From Gaiellasilicea sp963794385 (GTDB lineage: Bacteria; Actinomycetota; Thermoleophilia; Gaiellales; Gaiellaceae): a stretch of 64,000 nucleotides of DNA. Shown here piece by piece: positions 49,940 to 61,304 of this stretch. The notes below the pieces were generated by a model. It saw only the letters and a program-made list of their open reading frames with translations, was not told the origin of the DNA and ran no database searches. The position numbers and the translations under genes were made by a program. The first letter of the stretch is position 1, and every line of letters begins with the position of its first letter. The stretch is from NCBI GenBank assembly GCA_963794385.1, contig CAWCDT010000005.1:93987-157986 (forward strand), written 5' to 3'.

Positions 49940-51703
49940 ATGGAGCCGCCCGAGCGCCCCGCCGACCCTGCCGTGCGCCGCGCCTACCTGCGCCGGATCG
50001 TCGCGCTCTTCCGCCCCTACCGCCTGCGGCTCACCGGGGTGCTCGGGCTGATCATCTTCTCGTCGGCGCTCGGCGCGATCCCCGCCTTCCTGATCAAGGC
50101 GGTCTTCGACACGGCGCTCCCCGACGACGACCTGCGCCTGCTCAACCTGCTCGTCGCCGGAATGATCGCGATCGCGATCGTCACCGGCGCGCTCGGCGTC
50201 ATCCAGACTCTGCTCTCGAACCAGGTCGGGCAGCGCGTCATGCACGACCTGCGCACGTCCGTCTACAAGCATCTGCAGCGGCTCTCACTCGCGTTCTTCA
50301 CCCGGACGCGAACGGGCGAGGTGCAGTCGCGGCTCGCGAACGACATCGGCGGCGTGCAGGAGGTCGTCACCTCGACCGCGACGTCCATCGTCTCGAACGT
50401 GACCACGGTCCTCGCGACCGTCGTCGCGATGTTCCTCCTCGACTGGCGGCTGACCCTCTTCGCGCTCGCGCTGCTCCCGTTCTTCGTCTGGATGACCAAA
50501 CGTGTCGGCGACCAGCGGCGAAAGGTGGTGAAGGTACGGCAGGAGTCGATGGCCGACATCTCGAGCCTCGTTCAGGAGTCGCTCTCCGTCTCGGGGATCC
50601 TGCTCGGCAAGACGATGGGCCGGGCCGACGAGCTGGCAACCCGCTTCGAAGGCGAGTCCGGCCGTCTCGCGGAGCTCGAGGTGCGAAGCCGCATGACGGG
50701 TCGCTGGATGATGGCGTCGATCCAGACGTCCTTCGCCGTCATGCCCGCGCTCGTCTACCTCTTCGCCGGGCATTTCGCGGGCGCGATCTCGATCGGGACG
50801 GTCGTCGCTTTCACCACGCTCCAGGCTCGCCTGTTCTTCCCGATCGGCTCGCTGCTCGGCGTCGGCCTCGAGGTGCAGACCTCGCTCGCGCTCTTCGACC
50901 GCGTCTTCGAGTATCTCGACCATCCGATCGACATCGAGGAGGGGACGAGGACGCTCGACTCGATCCGCGGCGACGTCGTCTTCGACGGCGTCTGGTTCCG
51001 CTACGACGATGCCGCCTGGACGCTGCAGGACGTCTCCTTCGCCGCTCCCGCGGGCACGAAGACCGCGCTCGTCGGCGAGACGGGCTCCGGCAAGACGACG
51101 GCCGGCTATCTCGTCGCGCGCCTCTACGACGTCAGCGAGGGGCGGGTGACGATCGACGGCGTCGACGTGCGGGAGCTCACCTTCCCCTCGCTCGCCGCGG
51201 CGGTCGGCGTCGTCTCGCAGGAGACGTACCTCTTCCATGCGACCGTGCGCGACAACCTCCGCTTCGCGCGCCCGGACGCGACTGACGAGGAAGTCGAGGA
51301 AGCGGCCGCTGCGGCGCAGATCCACGAGCTGATCACAGGCCTCCCGGACGGGTACGACACGGTCGTCGGCGAGCGCGGCTACCGCTTCTCCGGCGGTGAG
51401 CGGCAGCGGATCGCGATCGCCCGCACGATCCTGCGCAACCCGCCGATCCTCGTCCTCGACGAGGCGACGTCCGCCCTGGACACCCAGACCGAGCGTGCCG
51501 TGCAGCAGGCGCTCGAGCAGTTGGCCGAGGGACGGACGACGATCGCGATTGCGCACCGGCTCTCGACCGTGCGCGACGCCGACCAGATCGTCGTGCTCGA
51601 CCGGGGCCGCGTCGCCGAGATCGGCACGCACGACGAGCTCCTGGCCGCCGGCGGCCGCTACGCCGCGCTCGTCTCCCGCGACACCGAGGAGATCTTCGAC
51701 TGA
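49940..51703 (+). CDS. ABC transporter, fused permease-ATPase (exporter)
   Basis: 587 residues: six-helix membrane domain (about 20-310) and ATPase domain (about 340-580). Walker A VGETGSGKTTAGY, signature FSGGERQRIAIARTIL, Walker B ILVLDEATSALD, switch His AIAHRLSTV. A half transporter that should dimerise, MsbA/multidrug-like. Substrate unknown. Start at MEPPERPADP from the -10 spacing. Confidence 0.9.
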   Translation: MEPPERPADPAVRRAYLRRIVALFRPYRLRLTGVLGLIIFSSALGAIPAFLIKAVFDTALPDDDLRLLNLLVAGMIAIAIVTGALGVIQTLLSNQVGQRVMHDLRTSVYKHLQRLSLAFFTRTRTGEVQSRLANDIGGVQEVVTSTATSIVSNVTTVLATVVAMFLLDWRLTLFALALLPFFVWMTKRVGDQRRKVVKVRQESMADISSLVQESLSVSGILLGKTMGRADELATRFEGESGRLAELEVRSRMTGRWMMASIQTSFAVMPALVYLFAGHFAGAISIGTVVAFTTLQARLFFPIGSLLGVGLEVQTSLALFDRVFEYLDHPIDIEEGTRTLDSIRGDVVFDGVWFRYDDAAWTLQDVSFAAPAGTKTALVGETGSGKTTAGYLVARLYDVSEGRVTIDGVDVRELTFPSLAAAVGVVSQETYLFHATVRDNLRFARPDATDEEVEEAAAAAQIHELITGLPDGYDTVVGERGYRFSGGERQRIAIARTILRNPPILVLDEATSALDTQTERAVQQALEQLAEGRTTIAIAHRLSTVRDADQIVVLDRGRVAEIGTHDELLAAGGRYAALVSRDTEEIFD

Positions 51704-51721
51704 GCTGCGGTCGTCGGGCGC

Positions 51722-52743
51722 TCAGGTCTGGCCGAGCGCCTCGACGAGCAGCTCGGCAGGCAGCGCCGAGACCGTGTTGCCGGCGCGTCCCGTCATCGTC
51801 TCGGCGGCGAGCAGCGCGTTCACGATCGCCTCCTCGACCGCGTCAATCACTGCTTCGTAGAGCGGGTCGATGCGGCGGTCGTTCAGCATCCGCAGCGGGA
51901 GCTCCGGCCCGTCCGCGTCGAGACCGCGGTTTCCGGTCGCGAAGCAGAGCGCGAAGTCGCCGCTCGAGCGCTCGCCCATCCCGCCGGTGCGGGCGATCCC
52001 GAAGCCCGCCCGCCGTGCGAGCCGCTCGCACTGACCGGGGAGGAGCGGCGCGTCGGTCGCGAGCAGGACGATGATCGAGCCCGCACCCTCGGGAGTCGCC
52101 GGCAGCGGCACGCGCTCCGGGCCGATCCGCTCTCCCACCGGGACGCCGTCGACGCGGAGCCGCCCGCGACGGCCGTGGTTCGCCTGCACGAGCACGCCGA
52201 GCGTCCAGCCGTCGTCGACGACGCGCGAGCTCGTGCCGATCCCGCCTTTGAAGCCGTGACAGACCATGCCGGTGCCGCCGCCGACTGCACCCTCCTCGAC
52301 GGCACCCGCGTCGGCTCGCTCGAGCGCGTCCGCGACGTGCTCGGGGCGGACGTGGAAGCCGTTGATGTCGTTGAGAAAGCCGTCCCACGTCTCGCCGACG
52401 ACGGGAAGGCTCCAGTCGTCGTCACCGGGAGCGGCCGCGGCCACGAGGGCGTCGCGGACGACGCCGACCGAGTGCGTGTTCGTGAGCGCCACCGGCGTCG
52501 TCAGCAGGCCGGAGTCGCGCACCCACTCCAGGCCGGTCAGCTCACCGTTCCCGTTGATCCGGTGTGCGCCGGCGAAGAGCGGTTCGGCCGGCGGCAGGAC
52601 GACCGTGACGCCCGTGCGGACGTCCTCGCCCTCGATGACGGTTGTGTGCCCGACGCGGACGCCGTCGACGTCGGTGATCGCGTTCCCGTCCCGGTCGGGA
52701 GCCGGCCGATCTCGATCCCGAGGTCCCGGGCGCGCGGCTTCAC
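51722..52743 (-). CDS. P1-family (DmpA-type) aminopeptidase (one frameshift)
   Basis: About 340 residues. The N terminus KPRARDLGIEIGRLPTG and the continuation NAITDVDGVRVGHTTV match the family; they lie in two frames, with a break near 52690. NTHSVGVVRDAL, GGGTGMVCHGFKGGIGTSSR and the self-cleavage site Gly-Ser in EGAGSIIVLLATDAPLLP are clear, so the precursor should cut itself before the Ser to give the active enzyme. Substrates of the family are D- or beta-amino-acid N termini. GTG start with TAAGCT six bases upstream. Confidence 0.8.
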
Positions 52744-52749
52744 GCCGCG

Positions 52750-52755
52750 AGCTTA
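52750..52755 (-). promoter_or_regulatory. -10 element, leaderless start of the P1 peptidase
   Basis: TAAGCT on the minus strand ends six bases before the GTG at 52743. Confidence 0.45.
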
Positions 52756-52771
52756 GAAGCCTCGTCAGCCC

Positions 52772-52957
52772 TCGTCTGACGAGCCGGAACGTCGTCTCGC
52801 CGGCATCGTCGACCTCGACCGAGTCCGGGTCGAAGGCGAATTCGGTCGCGACGAGCTCGACGGCAGTGCCGCCGATCTCGTCGCCCGACGCCTCGGTGGC
52901 GTCGTCACTGCCGCATCCTGCGAGGACGAGGACCGCCAGGAGCAGCAGCCGTCTCAC
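52772..52957 (-). pseudogene. Lipoprotein with truncated cupredoxin-like domain
   Basis: Begins with a lipobox signal (MRRLLLLAVLVLAGCGSDD) and then VELVATEFAFDPDSVEVDDA, the first strands of a cupredoxin (copper-binding) fold. After FRLV the expected copper-ligand region is missing: the frame runs on through the start of the P1 peptidase without its own stop. A small hairpin (CTCGTCAG/CTGACGAG) lies at the break. It is either a truncated remnant or a short lipoprotein with an indel near its end. Right border approximate. Confidence 0.45.
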
Positions 52958-53002
52958 ACTGGGTCATACGCGGCCGCGGGGCGGGTCGGATTCACGCTTG
53001 CA

Positions 53003-53008
53003 TAGGAT
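53003..53008 (+). promoter_or_regulatory. -10 element, leaderless start of pckA
   Basis: TAGGAT ends ten bases before the ATG at 53019. An earlier in-frame ATG overlaps the hexamer and is therefore unlikely. Confidence 0.45.
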
Positions 53009-53018
53009 GTCCGGCGCC

Positions 53019-54608
<1,590 letters not shown>

Positions 54609-54670
54609 CTCCGTAGCCGCAACCTCCTGGTAACCGCCCGGGCGTAGCCCCGGGACCTCCTCGTTAGCGA

Positions 54671-54702
54671 TCCGTTGGCCGTCCGTTGGCCGCCGGTTGG
54701 CG
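54671..54702 (+). repeat. Three direct repeats with 11-base period
   Basis: TCCGTTGGCCG at 54671-54681 and again at 54682-54692, followed by the related CCGGTTGGCG. Seven-base direct repeats at an 11-base period are the operator layout of BTAD/SARP-type regulators, and a large BTAD regulator gene ends 80 bases away. The repeats lie upstream of a tiny ORF with a perfect ribosome site. Confidence 0.5.
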
Positions 54703-54739
54703 ACCCCTCCGAGCGTGGGCGCACGGAAGGAGGTGCGCC

Positions 54740-54784
54740 ATGCGGAAGCAGCCGGCTGGTGGCGGTATCGGCGGCGGCATCTAG
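54740..54784 (+). CDS. 14-residue Gly-rich peptide ORF
   Basis: MRKQPAGGGIGGGI then TAG. The ATG follows AAGGAGGT, the full anti-Shine-Dalgarno complement, with five bases spacing. It lies downstream of the 11-base direct repeats, and its stop overlaps the convergent end of the BTAD regulator gene. Too short to judge by coding statistics; could be a signal peptide-like product or a translated leader. Function unknown. Confidence 0.35.
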   Translation: MRKQPAGGGIGGGI

Positions 54785-57700
54785 GTGCCGAACGAGACGA
54801 AAGGAGCTCCGAGCAGGGCTCCTTTCGCTTGGACCACGAGCGCGGTCGCGCCCTTGCGCCGGAGCAGCGTCCTCGCCGCCGACACCTCGGCCCGCGCGTC
54901 GGTGCGGCGCCCGGCGAGGTGAAGCACCTCGGCGAGCGCCAGGTGCGCGCGGGCCCGCGCGCACAAGCCGTCCGTGAGGGAGGCGATCGCCACCGAGTCA
55001 CGCGCCATGGTCTCCGCCTCGGCTACGTCACCCGAGCGGGCGAGGAGCCGCGCCCGAGCGCTGCGCCACCAGAACTGCACGAGCACGTCGGAGGGGAGTG
55101 CCTCCCTCTCTGCATAGCCAACGAGCTCGTCGGCCCTGCCCAGCTCGCCGCGGTCGAGGAGAAGCTGCCCGAGCTCCAGCGCATTCGTACTGGCGTAGGC
55201 GTGGTCTCCTGCGGCACGGAGGACCTCGAACGCTCTCTCGGCCTCGGCTTCTGCGGCTTCGCCGTTGCCAGCGATGGTCTCGAGCGCGATCACGACGGGC
55301 GTCAGGATCGTCCGCAGGCCCCGCACGTTCCCGATCTCCTCGTACTGCGAGCGGGCGTGCGCCAGCAAGCGCACGCCCCTCGTCGCAGCGCCCCTCGAGC
55401 GCGACGAGCCCGCCGAGGACAGCAGTCACGGCCGCACCTGACGATTGGTCGGGGCTGCGCTCGAGGAGCGCCGTCGTTCGAGCGACGCACTCGGCGACCG
55501 GCACCGGCCCGTAGTACAGGGACTCCGCCTGAATCGACACGCAGCTACCGGCCGGGATTCCGGCGGCCGCGTAGTGCCGCTCGGCGCGTTCGGCGGCGGC
55601 CCGCAGCTCTTCGAAACGGCAGGCGAGGAGATGGACGTTCGCGACGAACAGCTCCGCCCGGCCGAGCCCTCGTGCATCGCCCGCCGCGCGTAGCGCCTGC
55701 TCGGCTTCGGCGAAGGTCGCCACGGCGTCGTCGAGCGCGAGCGCCCCTGCGTTGAGCTGCGTGTACGCGCGCTCACACGCAACGCGGGCGGAGATCCTCT
55801 CGGCGCGGACGTGTGCGGCATCGCGGTCAGCGCTCGTCAGGGCCGCGTCCGCCTCGTCGGGGCGGTTGTGCAGGCGGAGTGCAATCGACCGCTCGAGCTC
55901 GAGCTCCGCGCGCCGCTCGCCTGCGGGAAGGAGCGCGGTGGCGCGGCCGAGCAGGCCGACGGCGGCGGCGACGTCACTCGTGCGCCAGACGCGCATCCCT
56001 GCCTCGCCGAGCCGCTCGCCGGCGCGGGCGGCGAGCTCGCCTGCGTCTTCGCCTAGCTCGCGGCGGTAAGCGCAGCTTGCTCGAGGTGGTAGCCGGCGAG
56101 GGCGTCGTCGCCGGGGCCGTCGCGGTCGAGCCAGTCGGCGACGCGCTCGTGCAGCCCCGCCCGGTCGGCCCTGGTCAGGGTCGCGTAGGCGGCGTCGCGG
56201 AGGAGGACGTGGTGGAAGCGGTAACCGTCGTCGCCGGGCTCGGCAGTCGCGGCCGGGTGGACGAAGCTGCGGCGCGAGAGGGAGGAGAGGGCCGCGTCGA
56301 CCGGCTCCTCGGAGAGCGCCGCGACGACACCGCGCGAGAACTCGCGTCCGGCGACGGCCGCGCGCTGGATGACGCGCCGCTCTGAGTCGGCGAGCCGGCC
56401 GATCCGGCCGGCGAGAACGGCCTCGAGCGTCGGCGGCAGGCCTTGGCCGTTCTCGGCGGCGAAGGCGGCGAGCTGCTCAGCGTAGAGCGCGTTGCCGTCG
56501 GCGAGCTCGACGACACGCTCGCGCGTCTCCTCATCGAGGTCGGCAAGTCCGGCGACGAGCCGGCGTGCCTCGTCGGGGGTGAGCGGCCCGAGCGGAAGCT
56601 GTTCCCCGGCCGGCCGCTCGAGCTCCGGGCGGGCGAGCGAGACGACGAGAACGGGCGCGTCCGCGACGCGCTCCGCGAGGTAGTCGACGAGGTCGAGCAG
56701 TGCCGGCTCGGCCCAGTGGACGTCGTCGAGGAGCAGCAGAACAGGCTTCGTGCGCCCGAGCGCCTCGAGCAGGCGGCGGAGCGCCCAGTACGACTCGCCG
56801 AGCGTGCCCACGTCCTGCGCGGCCGCGAGCGCGGCGAGGCGGGTCGTCGCCAGCTCGCCCTCAGGATCGTCCGCCAGCGCGGCGGCCAGGTCGAGCTCCT
56901 GGAGCGGGTCGAGGAGCGGCAGGAACGTCTGCCCCTTGCCGTAGGAGAAGCAGCGGCCGACGAGCGTCGTCGCCTCGTCTGCGAGCGCGGTCGTCAGCTC
57001 GCGGCCGAGCCGGGTCTTGCCGATCCCGGGCTCGCCGAGGACAGTGACGACGCGGCAGCGCCGCTCAGCCTTTGCCGCGTCGAACGCCGCGCGCAGGCGC
57101 GCCAGCTCCTCGGTGCGGCCGACGAGCGGAGCGTCGAGGCGGCGCTCGTGCTGGACGAGCGCGCGTGTGCGGTCGTCCACCTGCAGGCCGCCCAGGCGTG
57201 CAAGCTCGACGGCGCGCGTGAAGACGGAGCCTGCACCTGCGACCGACTCGCCGGTCGCGACCCCCGCGGGTAGGCCGAGCTCGGCGGCGGCGCGGACGGC
57301 CCGGAGCGCGTCGTCGTCTCTTGGCGCCTCGGCGCCGAAGACGGCGACGAGCCCTTCCGGCCCGAAGCGCTCGAGCTCGCCGTCGTTCCGCTCGAGCACC
57401 TCGCGCACTCGCGCCAGCAGTTCGTCCAGCCGCCGCCGCAGGGTCTCGGGGTCGTCCTCGGCCGGCGGGATCGCAGCGAGCACGCTGACGAGCCGGAGCT
57501 CGGCCGCGGGAGCCGACGGCTCTCCCTCCGCGGCTTCGGCGGGCGGCGCGAGCGAGGGATCCTGGCGGAGGATCCGCCGCTCGAGCTCCTGCAGCTCGGG
57601 CGACGGGTCGAGGCCGAGCTCGTCCGAAAGTGCGAGCCGCGCAGCCCGGTAGACCTCGAGCGCCTCGGCCTGACGGCCGCAGCGATAGAGCGCGAGCATC

Positions 57701-58272
57701 AGCTGGCCGCGGAGCCGCTCCCGCAGCGGGTGTTCGGCGACGAGGCTCTCGAGCTCGCCGACGAGCACAGCGTGACGGCCGAGCTCGAGCTCCGCGTCGA
57801 TCCGCTCTTCGACGGCCGCGATTCGCAGCTCGTCGAGCCGCGCGCCTTCGTGCCGGGCGAACTCCTCCTCGTCCAGGTCGGCGAGGGCGGGCCCGTGCCA
57901 GAGCGCGAGCGCCTCCTGAAGGAGGCTCGCGCGGCGTGCAGGCTCGGCGTCGAGCGCTTGCGCGAGCAGCCGCTCGAACCGGTTCGCGTCAACGTCCTCT
58001 GGTTCGACCGCCAAGCGATAACCGGGCGGCTGCGTGACGAGAACGTCGCGCCCGAGGGTCTTCCGCAGCGCGGCGACGGTGTTCTGTAGCGACCCGGTCG
58101 CCGACGCGGGCGCCCGCTCGCCCCAGAGGTCGGCGATCAGGCGGTCGGTCGAGACCACCTCGCCGGCTCGGAGCGCAAGCGCCGCCAACAGCGCCCTCTG
58201 CTGGCGCCGCCGGACGTCCAGAACGTGCTCGCCCTCGCGCACCTCGAGCGAGCCGAGGAGGCGGATCTCCAC
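54781..58272 (-). CDS. Large BTAD/SARP-type regulator with cyclase-like, AAA ATPase and TPR domains (frameshifted)
   Basis: About 1160 residues. Order: winged helix of the OmpR type (LLGSLEVREGEHVL, VSTDRLIADLWGE), BTAD helices to about residue 245 (LFR-type ending LQELERRIL), a degenerate class III cyclase-like domain (about 265-390; FGPEGLVAVFGAEAPRDDDA), an ATPase with Walker A VLGEPGIGKTRLGREL and Walker B VLLLLDDVHWAEPALLDL, and a long TPR-like helical C terminus (repeats around ELAARAGERL, RAYTQLNAGALALDDAVATF). Breaks near 56060 and 55390. It starts at GTG (VEIRLLGS). AfsR-like activator; target possibly the 11-base repeats beside its 3' end. Confidence 0.8.
54798..54827. terminator. 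Terminator hairpin at the end of the BTAD regulator
   Basis: CGAAAGGAGC and GCTCCTTTCG form a 10-bp stem with a ten-base loop. It lies within the last codons of the BTAD gene and 190 bases after pckA, so it can end transcription from the plus strand. Confidence 0.5.
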
Positions 58273-58359
58273 GTGACGGTTGTAACACCCGGCACGGCCG
58301 GTTTCCAGGTGAGCGCGCGATGAGTGGCGTGTGAGCGGTCCTAGCGCAGCATCGGCCAC

Positions 58360-58494
58360 GTGAAGTCCACCGACAACCTCATCGACATCGACGAGCTGAT
58401 GCGCGAGATCGAGCGCTACCTCGTCGTCGTCGAGGCGTTCAGGGCCGCCGGCTGCGATGTCGGCGGGCTCCGGCGCCGGAAAGGGAGCCCATGA
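58360..58494 (+). CDS. 44-residue peptide A with LMREIxRYL motif
   Basis: GTG start, then KSTDNLIDIDELMREIERYL, VVVEAFRAAG and a basic tail (LRRRKGSP). The core LMREIxRYLxxVEAxR is shared with peptide B 200 bases downstream, which argues that both are real genes. No Cys pair or membrane helix. Function unknown. No clear ribosome site. Confidence 0.5.
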   Translation: MKSTDNLIDIDELMREIERYLVVVEAFRAAGCDVGGLRRRKGSP

Positions 58495-58559
58495 CCGACA
58501 AGCGGATCAGCAGAGACCCGACGCGTGCCGCATGAGCGGTGGCGCACAGGAAGGAACCG

Positions 58560-58682
58560 GTGCGTTCCGCGGACGTGAAGGCGCTGATGCGGGAGATCCA
58601 GCGCTACCTCGCGTTCGTCGAGGCGCTTCGCCGGTCCAACGACCCGCCGCGCAATAGCGGTGCAGGAGGGAGCACGAGATGA
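58560..58682 (+). CDS. 40-residue peptide B, paralogue of peptide A
   Basis: GTG start with AAGGAA six bases upstream. Reads VRSADVKALMREIQRYLAFV, then EALRRSNDPPRNSGAGGSTR. It shares LMREIxRYLxxVEAxR with peptide A. Its stop overlaps the start of the collagen-like gene (ATGA), so it is translated together with it. Function unknown. Confidence 0.55.
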   Translation: MRSADVKALMREIQRYLAFVEALRRSNDPPRNSGAGGSTR

Positions 58683-59514
58683 AGAAGGCAGCATTCGTCG
58701 TCGCCGGAGCGGTGTTCGCCCTGGCAGTCGTCACAGCGGGAACAGCGGGCGTCCAGGCTCTGATCACGAGCGCTCAGATCAAGGACGGGACGATCGCCTC
58801 GCGCGACATCAAGAACGGCACGATCGGCAGGGCGGACATCTCAGCGAACGCGCTGTCGTCGCTGCGTGGCCCGCGCGGCCTCGCAGGTGCGGCAGGCCCG
58901 CAGGGTGCCGCCGGGGCGCAAGGCGCGCAGGGGCCCCAGGGTGCGGCTGGAGCGGCGCAGGGCGCGCAGGGCGAGAAGGGCGAGAAGGGGGACACGGGTG
59001 CCCAGGGTGAGCAGGGGCCGAAGGGCGATCCGGGCGCGGGCGTGCACGTGACCGGCTCGGTGGCGACTGCGGCCGGCCTGCCGCCGACGGCGAACGAGGG
59101 CGACGCGTACATCGCGCTCGACACGGGCATCTGCACGTCTGGGACGGCGATCCTTCGTCGACACCGGGCTCGTCCAGGGGCCGAAGGGCGACAAGGGCGA
59201 TCAGGGTGACTCGGCGCGACCGGGCCCAAGGGTGCAGGGCATGCCAGGCCTGCAGGCGGGCTCTCCGGCTACGAGATCGTCACGGGCGACGGTCCGCTCG
59301 CGCAGGCGACGTCCAGGTGCGCGGCCAATGCCCAGCGGGCAAGGTCGCCGTCGGCGGTGGCGTCATCGCTCGCTGACCCGTCGGTCGGCGTCGTCGCTGG
59401 CCGAGTCGTTCCCGACCGCGACGCGGTGCCGGGTGGATCGTCACGGCCGTCTGAACTAGTCGGACGGACGCGAACAGCATGACGCCGTACGCGATCTGCG
59501 CGGCGCAGGCCTAG
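58679..59514 (+). CDS. Secreted collagen-like Gly-X-Y repeat protein (several frame breaks)
   Basis: A signal peptide (MKKAAFVVAGAVFALAVVTA) is followed by TSAQIKDGTIASRDIKNGTI, then Gly-X-Y repeats from about residue 63 (GPRGLAGAAGPQGAAGAQGA and GEKGEKGDTGAQGEQGPKGD), and a C-terminal globular part that can be pieced together from three frames: FVDTGLVQGPKGDKGDQGD, YEIVTGDGPL, VRGQCPAGKVAVGGGV and GWIVTAV, ending TPYAICAAQA. Breaks lie near 59145, 59215, 59300 and several places to 59450. Likely a cell-surface or extracellular fibre protein. It overlaps peptide B by four bases. Confidence 0.65.
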
Positions 59515-59535
59515 CAGCTGGCGGGGGCCAGACGA

Positions 59536-59563
59536 CGGGGGCCGGGCACACGCTCGGCCCCCG
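59536..59563. terminator. GC-rich terminator after the collagen-like gene
   Basis: CGGGGGCCG and CGGCCCCCG form a 9-bp stem with a ten-base loop, 22 bases after the stop. Confidence 0.55.
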
Positions 59564-59607
59564 GTCGTTCGCTCGCGGTCAGCCGCGCGGGAGCACTCAC
59601 CATTCGG

Positions 59608-59613
59608 TAGCGT
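59608..59613 (+). promoter_or_regulatory. -10 element, leaderless start of sdhA
   Basis: TAGCGT ends eight bases before the GTG at 59622. Confidence 0.45.
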
Positions 59614-59621
59614 CATGACCG

Positions 59622-61304
59622 GTGGACGCGAAGCACGACGTACTCGTGATCGGCGCCGGTTGCGCCGGCATGCGCGCCGCGATCGAAGCTCACGACGCGG
59701 GCGCGGACGTGGCGATCGTGTCGAAGCTCCACCCGACCCGCAGCCACTCCGGCGCGGCCGAAGGGGGCATCAACGCGGCGCTCGGGAATGCCTCCGAGGA
59801 CGACCCGGAGACGCATGCGTTCGACACCGTCAAGGGCTCCGACTACCTCGGCGACCAGGACGCGATCGAGATCCTTTGCAACGAGGCGCCAGACGACGTC
59901 TACCAGCTGGAGCATTGGGGCGCGGTCTTCTCCCGGACCGAGGACGGACGCATCGCGCAGCGGCCGTTCGGCGCCGCCGGTGCGCCGCGGACCGCCTACG
60001 CGGCCGACATCACCGGCCACGTACTGATCCAGGTGCTCTACGAGCAGCTCGTCCGGCGCGAGATCCAGGTCTACGAGGAGTTCTTCGGCTGGCGCCTCGT
60101 GGTCGACGACGGCCGCTGCCAGGGCGCCATCGCCTGGGACCTGCTCCACGGCGGCCTGAAGGCGATCGGCGCCAAGACGACGATCCTCGCCACCGGCGGC
60201 GCCGGACGCCTCTACATCGGCACGACGAACGCCTACTCGTGCACGGGCGACGCCATGTCGATGGCTCTGCGTGCCGGCGTGCCGCTGAAGGACATGGAGA
60301 TGATGCAGTTCCACCCGACGACGCTCTCGCCGACGGGCGTGCTCATCACCGAGGGGTGCCGCGGCGAGGGCGCGTACCTCTACAACTCCGAGGGCGAGCG
60401 TTTCCTGCAGCGCTACGCGCCGAACGCGATGGAGCTGGCCTCGCGAGACGTGATCTCCCGCGCCGAGCAGACCGAAATCGACGAGGGTCGCGGCGTCGAA
60501 GGCAACGTCCTGCTCGATCTGCGCCACCTCGGCGCGGAGAAGATCATCGAGCGGCTGCCGGGGACGCGCGAGCTGGCCATGGTGTTCGCCGGGATCGACC
60601 CGATCCACACGCCGATCCCTGTCCGGCCCGGCGCGCACTACCACATGGGCGGCGTCGACACGGACGTCTGGGGACAGACGGCGCTCGAAGGCCTCTATGC
60701 GGCCGGCGAGGTGGCGTGCGTCTCGGTGCACGGGGCGAACCGTCTCGGCGGCAACGCGCTCATGGAGACGATCACCTACGGCAAGCGGGCGGGGCGGCAC
60801 GCCGCCGAATGGGCACTCGCGAACACGACCGTCGCGGTGCCGCCGTCCCAGCTCGCCGATGCCGAGCGCGACCTGAAGAGGCTGCTCGACCGCCAAGCCG
60901 GCGAGCGGCCGTGGCAGATCCGTGACGAGCTCGCGCGCACAATGCACGAGAATTTCGGCGTCTTTCGCCGTGAGGAGCAGATGCTCGAGCAGGGCAGCAT
61001 CGTCGATGGACTGCGCGAGCGGTACGAGCAGGTCGTCGTCGAGGACAAGGGCGACGTCTTCAACACGGATCTGACGCAGGCACTCGAGCTGGAGTTCATG
61101 CTCGAGCTCGCCGCCTGCATGATCGAGTGCGGCGTCGCCCGCAAGGAAAGCCGTGGCGCCCACGCCCGACCGTACGACTTTCCCGACCGCGACGACGAGA
61201 ACTACCTCAAGCACACGCTCGTAACGTGGGCGGACGGGAAGCCGATCCTCGACTGGAAGCCGGTGACCATGACGAAGTGGCAGCCTCAGGAAAGGAAGTA
61301 CTGA
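59622..61304 (+). CDS. sdhA: Succinate dehydrogenase flavoprotein subunit
   Basis: 560 residues. FAD loop VIGAGCAGMRAAIEAHDAG, the covalent-flavin His region TRSHSGAAEGGINAALGN, substrate motif HPTTLSPTGVLITEGCRGEG, and FAD ribityl contact GGNALMETITYGKRAG. Oxidises succinate to fumarate. Operon with sdhB (one-base overlap at 61304) and an HdrB-like subunit. GTG start follows the TAGCGT hexamer. Confidence 0.95.
   Translation: MDAKHDVLVIGAGCAGMRAAIEAHDAGADVAIVSKLHPTRSHSGAAEGGINAALGNASEDDPETHAFDTVKGSDYLGDQDAIEILCNEAPDDVYQLEHWGAVFSRTEDGRIAQRPFGAAGAPRTAYAADITGHVLIQVLYEQLVRREIQVYEEFFGWRLVVDDGRCQGAIAWDLLHGGLKAIGAKTTILATGGAGRLYIGTTNAYSCTGDAMSMALRAGVPLKDMEMMQFHPTTLSPTGVLITEGCRGEGAYLYNSEGERFLQRYAPNAMELASRDVISRAEQTEIDEGRGVEGNVLLDLRHLGAEKIIERLPGTRELAMVFAGIDPIHTPIPVRPGAHYHMGGVDTDVWGQTALEGLYAAGEVACVSVHGANRLGGNALMETITYGKRAGRHAAEWALANTTVAVPPSQLADAERDLKRLLDRQAGERPWQIRDELARTMHENFGVFRREEQMLEQGSIVDGLRERYEQVVVEDKGDVFNTDLTQALELEFMLELAACMIECGVARKESRGAHARPYDFPDRDDENYLKHTLVTWADGKPILDWKPVTMTKWQPQERKY

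Noticed and set aside
54660..54704. CRISPR-like array
   Set aside because: Only three short units with an 11-base period and no spacers of fixed length; no cas genes in the window.
59232..59616. Independent ORFs on both strands in the 3' part of the collagen-like region
   Set aside because: Low-complexity Ser/Arg frames; the real coding signal (GQCPAGKVAVGGG, GWIVTAV, TPYAICAAQA) is the broken C terminus of the collagen-like gene.
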